Shown here one piece after another: positions 43,604 through 50,715 of a stretch of DNA of 50,715 bases; position 1 is the first letter of the stretch, and each line of letters begins with the position of its first letter. Source of the stretch: CAVURW01 sp963743595 (GTDB lineage: Bacteria; Verrucomicrobiota; Verrucomicrobiia; Methylacidiphilales; UBA1321). The stretch covers positions 1-50,715 of the forward strand of contig CAVURW010000082.1 in NCBI GenBank assembly GCA_963743595.1, given 5' to 3'. Under the pieces are notes generated by a model. That model searched no databases, was not told where the DNA came from, and saw only the letters and a list, made by a program, of their open reading frames with translations. The position numbers were made by a program, and so were the translations under genes.

Positions 43604-44752
43604 CTATCGGGCTGTCACCCACGTTCCGGTGGCTGTCTCATAAATCTGGCAAACATCGGTGACTTGGTCAGTAGTCTGCCCACCGGAGACTAAAACGGTT
43701 CCGTTTTTCAATTGGGTAATGGAGTAATTCGATTGTGCGAAGGGTTGTCCTGTAAGCCGCCACAAGCCTGTCTTCGGTGAGTAGAGTTGACACGGAGCAA
43801 GACCTCCAGAAAAAAGGACTTCACCCGATTGGAGTAAAGTTAAGTTGCTGTAGTGATCTAGGGCAAGGCGACCGCCTGGATTCCGGGTAGATAAAAGCGA
43901 GCCTGTTTTGCTCCACGTTCCCAGATTCGGATCGAATAGCTCACACTCCGATACGGGACCACCGACATACACTCCCCCGGCAACCAAGACTTTTCCATCC
44001 GGTAAAACAATCGCGGCATGCTGTCGCCTCGCGTTTGACATTCTGCCGGTGACCCTCCACTTTCCGGAAAAGGGATCGTACAATTCACGGAAATACAGGG
44101 GCTCATCTGTACCACCTCCCGCCGCGAGTACAATCCCGTTAGATAATCGAACAGCAACGGGGATTTCTCTCGCGTGAATCAGACTTCCCGTGGTGATCCA
44201 TGTTTGCGTGAGGGGGCTATATAACTCACAGGATGCGAGAATTCCTCTTCCCCACCCACCGATTGAGAGGACTCTACCATCAACGAGTTCTACGTTTGTT
44301 CCATAATTGCGCTTCTCGACATATTCACCCGTCGCGGTCCACCGATGAGTCGTCGGATCAAATAGAGAACACTGAGGATGCCCGAAATCCCCACCTGCAA
44401 ACAGCACCTTACCGTTCGATAAAGGCGTTAAAGTGCATCCATTTGGATCGGCATCGACGGTACCAGATTCCGTAGAACCACTTTTGAGATTAAATAGTTC
44501 CCAAGTCAAAACATCCGTTTGGCTCCGAGTCGCTTCGCCAAATACAAGTAGCGAATTTGGGAACTCTGTATCTATTTTCACGCCTCCAACCACCAGAACG
44601 CTGTCGTTGTTTAACAACGCTGTCCGGTGATCATATCGCGCTTGGTTCAGATGCAGCCCCGCCGGACTAGGTATCCAGAAGACCCGAACCGCGACGTACC
44701 CAGCCAATAAAAGAAGAGCCAACAAAAACCAGCGTAGATTTACTGATTTCAC
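43604..44752 (-). CDS. Kelch-repeat beta-propeller protein, membrane-anchored
   Basis: This 382-residue protein starts with GTG and has an N-terminal hydrophobic segment (about residues 8-27). Five or six Kelch blades follow, each with a GG pair after a hydrophobic strand (VLVVGGV, VLFAGGDF, VLSIGGWG, VLAAGGG, VLVAGGVY, VLFSGGL, VLVSGGQ). R/H-x-x-H/A and W-x-x-T-G elements (RRQHAAIVLPDGKVLVAGG) are typical of bacterial Kelch proteins. Ligand or enzyme activity cannot be inferred; the galactose-oxidase copper site is not evident. It is somewhat less GC-rich than glgP next to it. Confidence 0.82.
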   Translation of the reverse strand: MKSVNLRWFLLALLLLAGYVAVRVFWIPSPAGLHLNQARYDHRTALLNNDSVLVVGGVKIDTEFPNSLLVFGEATRSQTDVLTWELFNLKSGSTESGTVDADPNGCTLTPLSNGKVLFAGGDFGHPQCSLFDPTTHRWTATGEYVEKRNYGTNVELVDGRVLSIGGWGRGILASCELYSPLTQTWITTGSLIHAREIPVAVRLSNGIVLAAGGGTDEPLYFRELYDPFSGKWRVTGRMSNARRQHAAIVLPDGKVLVAGGVYVGGPVSECELFDPNLGTWSKTGSLLSTRNPGGRLALDHYSNLTLLQSGEVLFSGGLAPCQLYSPKTGLWRLTGQPFAQSNYSITQLKNGTVLVSGGQTTDQVTDVCQIYETATGTWVTAR

Positions 44753-44814
44753 GGGTTCTTTACGTGTCGCGCATCCGGGCCGTGTGAGCCATCTTAAATT
44801 GAGCGCTGCTAAAT

Positions 44815-44840
44815 CCGGTCCCGCACCTTAGCGGAACCGG
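44815..44840 (-). terminator. Terminator-like hairpin after glgP
   Basis: CCGGTCCCGC and GCGGAACCGG form a 10-bp stem with one wobble or mismatch around ACCTTA, between the end of glgP and the start of the Kelch gene. No long T-tract follows, so it may act as a weak or Rho-aided terminator. Confidence 0.45.
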
Positions 44841-44855
44841 CTCCCACCCCTCTCT

Positions 44856-47318
44856 TTACACGGGAACTTGGGGAAGCTTCCAAATGTCCTTGGCGTACTC
44901 GTGCATCGTGCGGTCGCTCGAGAATTTACCGACTCGCGCGGTGTTAAGCACGGCCATCTTCGCCCATTTGGCCTTGTCCCGATAGGTCGCTTCAGCGCGG
45001 AGTTGCGCGTCGCTATAGGCGCGGAAGTCGGCCAGGACGAGATACGGATCTCCACCATCCAACAGACTGTGACGAATTGGATTCAGAGCACCCGGTTCGT
45101 TCGGCGTGAAGTAGTTGGAACCGATCCAATCAACCACCGCACGGAGTTCTTCGTCTGCGCGATAGTAATCGTACGGGTGATAACCCTTCTTGTGCAATTC
45201 TTCAACTTCATGCACGGTGAGACCGAAGATGAAGATGTTTTCGGGGCCGACTTCTTCCTGAATTTCGACATTGGCACCGTCCAACGTTCCGACCGTGAGT
45301 GAACCGTTCAACGCCAGTTTCATGTTACCCGTACCGGAGGCTTCCTTGCCAGCAGTCGAGATCTGCTCAGAGATATCCGAGGCAGGAATGATCCGCTGTG
45401 CGAGGGAGACACGGTAGTTCGGCAAGAAAACGACCTTTAACTTGTCATGGACACGGGGGTCGTTATTGATTTTCTCAGCGACTGCGTTGATGCCCTTGAT
45501 GATGCACTTGGCGAGGTCGTATCCTGGAGCGGCTTTTGCTCCGAAGATAAAGACGCGCGGCACGACGTCGATGTTCGGGTTCTGGAGGATTCGACGATAG
45601 AGGGCGAGAATGTGAAGCAGGTTCAAGTGCTGGCGCTTGTACTCGTGCAACCGTTTGATTTGCACGTCGAAGATCGCATCCGGGCTCACCGTAACACCGC
45701 AGTCGTTGTGAATGATTTTGCAGAGGTGCTCTTTATTGGCGCGCTTGATCGCCATGAACTCGTTTTGGAAATTTACGTCGTCGGCCCAGGGCTCCAGATT
45801 GCGAAGCTCATCCAGATTCTTCACCCAGCCTTTACCGATCTTAGAGGTGATCAGGTTAGAGAGGCGAGGGTTGGCGGAAAGGAGCCAGCGCCGTGGGGTA
45901 ATCCCATTGGTCTTGTTGTTGAACTTGCCGTCGTAGAGGGCGTTGAAGTCCGAAAACAGGTGCCGTTTCAGCAACTCCGTGTGGAGTGCTGCAACACCGT
46001 TTACGGAGAAGCTGCCGACTACCGCGAGATTGGCCATGCGAACCATCTGCGTGCCCCCTTCTTCGATGATCGAGAGCGCGCGTTTCTTGCCCACATCGCC
46101 CGGCCACTTGGCTTCGATCAATGTCATGAGGTGCGCATTGATTTCGAAAATAATTTGGAGATGGCGTGGGAGAACACGTTGGAAGAGAGGAACGCTCCAT
46201 TTTTCCAGCGCTTCCGGCAGCAAGGTGTGATTCGTGTAGGCAAACGTCTTCGAGACGACGTCCCATGCCTCGTTCCAGTTCATCCGCTCGTCATCGAGCA
46301 GGATGCGCATGAGGTCGACAATCGCGATGGCCGGATGCGTGTCATTGAGCTGAATCACAATTTTCTCGCTGAACAATGACCAAGCGTGGCCATGTTTCTT
46401 AAACCGGCGAATGATGTCGCGCAGGGAGCAGGAAACGAAGAAGTACTGCTGGATGAGGCGAAGCTCTTTGCCCGCTTCCGTCTTATCATTCGGGTAGAGA
46501 ACCTTGGAGATCGTTTCGCTCCAGGTCTTCTCGTGCATCGCTTCCTCATAACCACCGCGATTAAAAGCGGCGAGGTTCAGCTTTTCGGCAGGACGCGATT
46601 CCCAGAGACGCAGGAAGTTCACGGTGTTCGTGCCATAGCCTGGGATGGGGATATCATAAGGAATTCCAATGACTTTACGGGTGTTCACCCAGCGCGGGAC
46701 ATAGTTCCCGCGATCATCAAAAACATTTTCGACATGCCCAAAGACGTCGAGTGTTTGGGTATATTCGGGCCGCACGATCTCCCACGGAGTACCAAATTTC
46801 ATCCAGTCATCCGGAATTTCTACTTGGTGGCCGTTTTCAAACACTTGACGGAAAAGTCCAAACTCATAGTGAATGCCGTAGCCAATAGCCGGATAATCGA
46901 GAGTAGCCAGTGAATCGAGGAAGCAGGCGGCAAGACGACCGAGGCCACCATTGCCCAAACCCATGTCATATTCTTCATGGCGCATCTCTTCGATATCGAA
47001 GCCGATGTCGGCTAAAGCCTGCTTGGTTTGCTCAAAAATCCCGGCGTTATAGAGGTTATTGGAAAAGAGACGACCCATCAAGAACTCGAGAGAAAGGTAG
47101 TACAGCCGACGCACATCTTGATCATGGTGAACGGCTTGTGTAGCGATCATCCGTTCAATGACCCGTTCCTGCACGGCTTTACTCGTGGAAAGCCACCAAT
47201 CGCGACGAGTAGCGCCATTCGGGACGCGAGCAAGTGAGAAGCGGAGGTGGTATTCGATCGATTTCTTGATGCTATCGATGGAGCTATCGAGCGTCGGTTG
47301 GAAGGGCGGGTTCGTCAT
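44856..47318 (-). CDS. glgP: Glycogen phosphorylase
   Basis: This enzyme releases glucose-1-phosphate from glycogen or maltodextrin with PLP as cofactor. The 820-residue length is typical of GT35. I see the N-terminal YYLSLEFLMGRL, LGNGGLGRLAACFLDS, NGITPRRWLL, QVKRLHEYKRQ-type text (DVQIKRLHEYKRQHLN). The PLP site is Lys667 in EASGTGNMKLALNG, followed by the TLDGANVEI loop. It is transcribed divergently from the receiver-domain gene across a 135-bp spacer. No other glycogen gene is in the window. Confidence 0.97.
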   Translation of the reverse strand: MTNPPFQPTLDSSIDSIKKSIEYHLRFSLARVPNGATRRDWWLSTSKAVQERVIERMIATQAVHHDQDVRRLYYLSLEFLMGRLFSNNLYNAGIFEQTKQALADIGFDIEEMRHEEYDMGLGNGGLGRLAACFLDSLATLDYPAIGYGIHYEFGLFRQVFENGHQVEIPDDWMKFGTPWEIVRPEYTQTLDVFGHVENVFDDRGNYVPRWVNTRKVIGIPYDIPIPGYGTNTVNFLRLWESRPAEKLNLAAFNRGGYEEAMHEKTWSETISKVLYPNDKTEAGKELRLIQQYFFVSCSLRDIIRRFKKHGHAWSLFSEKIVIQLNDTHPAIAIVDLMRILLDDERMNWNEAWDVVSKTFAYTNHTLLPEALEKWSVPLFQRVLPRHLQIIFEINAHLMTLIEAKWPGDVGKKRALSIIEEGGTQMVRMANLAVVGSFSVNGVAALHTELLKRHLFSDFNALYDGKFNNKTNGITPRRWLLSANPRLSNLITSKIGKGWVKNLDELRNLEPWADDVNFQNEFMAIKRANKEHLCKIIHNDCGVTVSPDAIFDVQIKRLHEYKRQHLNLLHILALYRRILQNPNIDVVPRVFIFGAKAAPGYDLAKCIIKGINAVAEKINNDPRVHDKLKVVFLPNYRVSLAQRIIPASDISEQISTAGKEASGTGNMKLALNGSLTVGTLDGANVEIQEEVGPENIFIFGLTVHEVEELHKKGYHPYDYYRADEELRAVVDWIGSNYFTPNEPGALNPIRHSLLDGGDPYLVLADFRAYSDAQLRAEATYRDKAKWAKMAVLNTARVGKFSSDRTMHEYAKDIWKLPQVPV

Positions 47319-47453
47319 GTTGATTTGAGCTTGGAGCAGGTTAAGGATTTATGGCCAGCAAAAAGCATATGCAGCACGTGATTTGCCAAAAGAGGGGAGT
47401 TGACGGACGAATTGTGAATCGCGAGTCTAAAGACATTCCGAAGATTGAGATTC

Positions 47454-47870
47454 ATGGAAAAGCTCCAACGCCGATTATTCTCCCGGCTACGTATTCTGAT
47501 CGTGGACGATGACGCTCACCTCACTGAGTTCCTTAAAGAAGCACTCGAGGGTGAGTTTTCGTTGATCATGATCGCGTCCGGCTTGCTGGAAGCCAAGGCC
47601 TTGATCGATGGGCCATTCATCTTTCACCTCGTGATTTGCGATTTCAAATTGGGTGATGGCGAAGGTAGTGAGCTGCATACTTGGCTGCGGCGCAGCAGAA
47701 ACTCGCAAATTCCGTTCCTGATGATCTCTGGTAAGGTAGATGCTATCAAACCGATGGACAGTCGTTTCCTCTTTTTGGCCAAACCCTTTTCGCCGGGAGT
47801 CTTGCTGAAGTGCCTGGAAGAGTTTGGCATCCACAAGAGATCGACGACGGAGTTGAGAAATCTGCTGTAA
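47454..47870 (+). CDS. Stand-alone response-regulator receiver domain
   Basis: The 138-residue product is a single REC domain without an output domain: acidic pocket IVDDD (about residue 18), phosphoacceptor Asp63 in VICDFKLGDGEG, Ser in MISGK, and Lys110 in LAKPF. ATG 47454 is preferred; the open frame extends three codons to a TTG at 47445. No histidine kinase is nearby. It ends 11 bp before the FAD oxidase gene and may share its transcript, though a functional link is not obvious. Confidence 0.88.
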   Translation: MEKLQRRLFSRLRILIVDDDAHLTEFLKEALEGEFSLIMIASGLLEAKALIDGPFIFHLVICDFKLGDGEGSELHTWLRRSRNSQIPFLMISGKVDAIKPMDSRFLFLAKPFSPGVLLKCLEEFGIHKRSTTELRNLL

Positions 47871-47881
47871 GATTGGAACCT

Positions 47882-49273
47882 ATGACGCATACCAGCACAA
47901 CTTCAGGAACCTCCTGGATACGTTCCCTCCAGTCTCTTTTAAGCGAGGACTCGTTGACATTCGATTTGCCAACATTGCAAACACACTCGAGCGATGCGTG
48001 GATGGCGAAGAACTTGCCTGAGGCCGTGGCGTTTCCGACCTGCGAAGACGAGGTCCTGACGATTCTCCATTTTTGCGCCGAGAAAAAGATTCCCGTAACG
48101 GCACGTGGGTCGGGCAAAGGTTACGTGGGTGGCTGTGTTCCCAGCCGCGCTGGAGTGGTCGTCTCGTTCGTGAAAATGAATCGGATTCTCGAAATCAATC
48201 CTGTCGATGGACTGGCGGTGGTTCAGCCTGGCGTCATTACGGGAGAGCTGCAGGCGGAGGTGAAAAAGCAGGGCCTGTTTTATCCGCCCGACCCGGCCAG
48301 TTTAAAGGAGTGCTCCCTAGGAGGTAACGTCAATACAAACGCAGGCGGCCCGCGCTGTTTGAAATATGGCGTCACCCGGAATTACGTGCTCGGTTTGCGC
48401 GTGGCACTGGCAGACGGTTCTGTCGTGCACATCGGCGGGCGCACGCAAAAGAACAAAACGGGCTTTGATTTGGTGGGGCTTTTTGTCGGCTCTGAAGGGC
48501 TTCTCGGTTTGGTGACGGAAATCACCCTGCGCCTCATCCCTGCTCCGCCGGCGCGTGCTGTTCTCTCTGCATCGTTTTCCTCCGCACCCGAAGCGGCTGC
48601 GTGTGTGCAGCAGATCTTCAAGAAAGGGTTTTTACCGTCCGCCGTGGAGTTGGCGGATCGCCTCACTTTAAAGGCCGCGCGAAATCATCTGGGCGTGGAG
48701 GAGACCCCTCCAGGCGATGCTCATCTCCTCGTGGAAATCGATGGCCAAGAGCAATCGGTAGCTCTTGAATCGAAGACCCTAAGCCACGTTTTGCAGGACG
48801 CCGGCGCGCTCGTGATCTCTCAAGGAAACACCGAAGACGAGTGCGAGAAATTGTGGAACCTGCGCCGTCAATTCTCCGGTAGTTTAAAGGCCTCTGGATT
48901 GACGAAATTGAACGAAGACATTTGCGTGCCACGGAGTCACTTGGTCGATCTCTTCAATTTCAGCGAGCACCTTCAGGAAAAATACGGAATTCAAGTGGCA
49001 TCGTTTGGCCATGCCGGAGATGGTAACATCCACGTGAATCTCATGGTCGATATGACCAAAGAAGGAATGAAGGATAAGAGCGAAGAAGCGCTGGATGAAC
49101 TCTTTGAGCAGGTGGTGAAATGGGGCGGCGCAATTACGGGCGAGCATGGAATCGGACTCGCCAAAAAGCGATGGTGGCCGATGGCGGTGTCACCCGAAGT
49201 TCGTAAGCTGCACGCCACTATAAAAGCAGCACTGGACCCGGATAAAATCTTGAATCCGGGCAAATTCGTTTAG
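47882..49273 (+). CDS. FAD-binding oxidase, GlcD/lactate-glycolate dehydrogenase-like
   Basis: The product of 463 residues (start ATG 47882) has a PCMH-type FAD domain (about residues 40-215): VTARGSGKGYVGG, VVQPGVITGEL, FYPPDPAS, CSLGGNVNTNAGGPRCLKYG, and LFVGSEGLLGLVTEITLRL. A cap domain follows with FGHAGDGNIHVNLMVDM and GEHGIGLAKKRWW near the end, marks of the GlcD/D-LDH group. It oxidises a 2-hydroxy acid such as glycolate or D-lactate; the electron acceptor is unknown and glcE/glcF are not adjacent, unless beyond the window. The neighbouring 3' gene begins 7 bp downstream. Confidence 0.9.
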   Translation: MTHTSTTSGTSWIRSLQSLLSEDSLTFDLPTLQTHSSDAWMAKNLPEAVAFPTCEDEVLTILHFCAEKKIPVTARGSGKGYVGGCVPSRAGVVVSFVKMNRILEINPVDGLAVVQPGVITGELQAEVKKQGLFYPPDPASLKECSLGGNVNTNAGGPRCLKYGVTRNYVLGLRVALADGSVVHIGGRTQKNKTGFDLVGLFVGSEGLLGLVTEITLRLIPAPPARAVLSASFSSAPEAAACVQQIFKKGFLPSAVELADRLTLKAARNHLGVEETPPGDAHLLVEIDGQEQSVALESKTLSHVLQDAGALVISQGNTEDECEKLWNLRRQFSGSLKASGLTKLNEDICVPRSHLVDLFNFSEHLQEKYGIQVASFGHAGDGNIHVNLMVDMTKEGMKDKSEEALDELFEQVVKWGGAITGEHGIGLAKKRWWPMAVSPEVRKLHATIKAALDPDKILNPGKFV

Positions 49274-49280
49274 GAAATCG

Positions 49281-50715
49281 ATGTCGAACTTAGCCAGTTG
49301 GTTGGATGAAGTGGAAGGGCTGTTGGTTCGTGAGAGCCAACCCAGTGTGCGAGAACTCTACCTGACCTGGGACCATCGCTCGCAAGAATGGCGCGACCGG
49401 GCATCCGCTACCAAATCGGAGCTCTTTCCCGACCACGAGGTCGGAATACGTCGCCGAATCTTGAAACTCAGTTCGGAGCTCGTGACGCACGCGTTGAATC
49501 GCCAGGAGTACCTGCTCGTCTGCGATGTTTATCATGAAACGCTCAAGGTGCTGAGCAGCGGTCCTGAACTCTCGCGCGATTTGGTGGCGCTTCATGTGGG
49601 CTATGCGAAAGCGCGGAGTCGGCTCGGATTTCGCACGGAGGCGATACGTATTCTGGAACCCATCTCCGAGCTAGCCGGTTTGGAAGGTAAAGATCGCGGT
49701 TCCGTTCTCTTTCAATTGGGTGAGATCGTTACGGACGAGGCGCTGTCGGTCGCCTCCCTGGCGGTGCGTCGACAGACGGGCGAAGCGGCGCGCCTTTGCT
49801 TTCGAAAGGCCTTTGAACAGCAGGGGAACTTGCTGAAAGCGCGCGTGTTTGAGTGCATGCTCGGAATGATCATGTCCGATGAGGGTTCACCGGCCCGTAA
49901 GGAAGCGGCCAAGCTGGCGGAGGAGGTCTCTGGATCTTTAACGGGGCTGGTTAGCCGAAATGGGAACGACGTGAATACGGTGTGGTATCGCGCGATTCTA
50001 GAGGCCGTTTGCGGTCATGTGGACGAAGCAGCGAAGAGCTTCGAGCTCCTGAAAACAATGCCCGCTGTTTTGACATCGGAGCTGGCAGAGGCGCGTCGAC
50101 ATTCCGAGCTCCTTGCGGAGAGTCTCGGACTGCCGCGCGTTCACTTTCACTCGGTGTTTCCACAGTTACAGCTCATTGTTTTCACAGGTCATCAACCCGA
50201 TGAGCGGACTGGGCGTAAACGGTTCCCCCGTTCGTTGATGCCCCAGGTGCGCGAGCTGATTCTGCAAAAGCTCCGCTCCATGGATGCACGGGTCGGCTTC
50301 GTTAGTGCGGCGGCGGGAGCGGATTTGCTTTTTGCCGACGCATTAGTGGAGCTGGGTGCGGAGTTTCATTTGATCCTGCCCTGGTCTCGAAAAGAATTTT
50401 CGCGGTCGAGCGTGGAGGCATTTGACCACGGTTTAGCCGAGCCGTATTGGAAGCCGATGTTTGATCGCGCATTAGGAAATGCTTCGACCGTGCGGGAGCT
50501 CGGCCAGATCTACGGATCGATCGACCCTGTGAGCTGGGAGTATAATCAACAGGTCACGGCTGGCCTGGCGATTCTCACCGCTCGCGTCGCGCGATTGGAT
50601 GTGCAACCGATGGTCTTTTGGGACCGCAGCGACATGGGCGTTGGCAGTCCCGGTAGCTTTTACGAGCTGTGGGACAAAGATTTAATGCGCAAACCGATCG
50701 TCATCGATTTCCCAT
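49281..50715 (+). CDS. TRAFs-binding/SLOG-like domain protein (partial, runs off the window)
   Basis: ATG 49281 opens a frame with no stop to the window end (478 complete codons). The first 290 residues are helical and TPR-like (TRAFs-binding-like). Next comes a Rossmann-type segment: LIVFTGHQPDERTGRKRFP, a helix VRELILQKLRSM, FVSAAAGADLLFADALVELGAEFHLILPW, and later QVTAGLAILTARVARLDVQP with FWD. This order of GH...RFP, SxAxGAD, E-x-H-x-x-L-P and glycine-rich helix is what I recall from SLOG-like domains joined to TRAFs-binding domains, sometimes ahead of nucleotide-cyclase domains. What follows the window is unknown. It begins 7 bp after the FAD oxidase gene. Confidence 0.7.
   Translation, partial: MSNLASWLDEVEGLLVRESQPSVRELYLTWDHRSQEWRDRASATKSELFPDHEVGIRRRILKLSSELVTHALNRQEYLLVCDVYHETLKVLSSGPELSRDLVALHVGYAKARSRLGFRTEAIRILEPISELAGLEGKDRGSVLFQLGEIVTDEALSVASLAVRRQTGEAARLCFRKAFEQQGNLLKARVFECMLGMIMSDEGSPARKEAAKLAEEVSGSLTGLVSRNGNDVNTVWYRAILEAVCGHVDEAAKSFELLKTMPAVLTSELAEARRHSELLAESLGLPRVHFHSVFPQLQLIVFTGHQPDERTGRKRFPRSLMPQVRELILQKLRSMDARVGFVSAAAGADLLFADALVELGAEFHLILPWSRKEFSRSSVEAFDHGLAEPYWKPMFDRALGNASTVRELGQIYGSIDPVSWEYNQQVTAGLAILTARVARLDVQPMVFWDRSDMGVGSPGSFYELWDKDLMRKPIVIDFP

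Overview
The window looks like a piece of a moderately GC-rich, Gram-negative chromosome, most plausibly from the Verrucomicrobiota (Spartobacteria/Chthoniobacter-like). That placement is inference. It rests on the many exported TPR and beta-propeller proteins with Pro/Thr-rich tails, pilin-like proteins with a single N-terminal membrane segment, scarce Shine-Dalgarno sequences, and a hairpin-rich intergenic element of a kind I associate with this phylum. I see no rRNA, tRNA, CRISPR array, transposase or integrase. Gene density is high and most of the window is ordinary chromosome.

Layout. 0-4 kb: an exported Asp-box beta-propeller (GH74/sialidase-like) and fumarase C. 4-9.4 kb, minus strand: a His/Ala-rich 11-residue-repeat protein, an unknown protein, a structured intergenic repeat, then an operon of S1/P1 nuclease, an FmdB zinc ribbon and a peptidase_MA-like protein without its zinc motif. 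9.4-22.4 kb, plus strand: an accessory block with a tiny ORF behind a perfect Shine-Dalgarno, a membrane-anchored unknown, a 2117-residue DUF3857/transglutaminase/TPR protein, four tandem pilin-like paralogs (one frameshifted), and a beta-helix-like exported protein ending in eleven 42-bp Pro/Thr repeats. 22.4-29.3 kb: a Dabb protein, two small heat-shock proteins, an L,D-transpeptidase, a MarR regulator with a candidate operator, a PgeF-like purine nucleosidase, a TPMT-family methyltransferase, HisF, and a GT9 heptosyltransferase. 29.6-38.4 kb: a TPR protein with a strong terminator, quinolinate synthase (one-base frameshift), a DEAD-box helicase with DbpA-type tail, an AT-rich SMI1-like gene, KptA RNA 2'-phosphotransferase, and a serine acetyltransferase/cysteine desulfurase operon. 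38.5-47.3 kb, minus strand: an orphan VirB2/TrbC-like two-TM protein, a Nudix hydrolase and TalC-type transaldolase, a TPR protein coupled to an ExbD-like protein, a Kelch protein and glycogen phosphorylase. 47.4-50.7 kb, plus strand: a stand-alone receiver, a GlcD-type FAD oxidase, and the start of a TRAFs-binding/SLOG-like protein that runs off the window.

How the genes fit together. Central metabolism (fumC, talC, glgP, glcD-like), cofactor and amino acid synthesis (nadA, hisF, cysE-nifS) and stress response (hsp20 pair, deaD) are standard. The least explained parts are the 10.2-22.4 kb block, which could encode a multi-part cell-surface or periplasmic assembly; the SMI1-like gene overlapping kptA; the orphan VirB2-like pilin; and the terminal SLOG-like protein. 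Two separate one-base frameshifts in otherwise conserved genes suggest either draft-assembly indels or recent gene decay.
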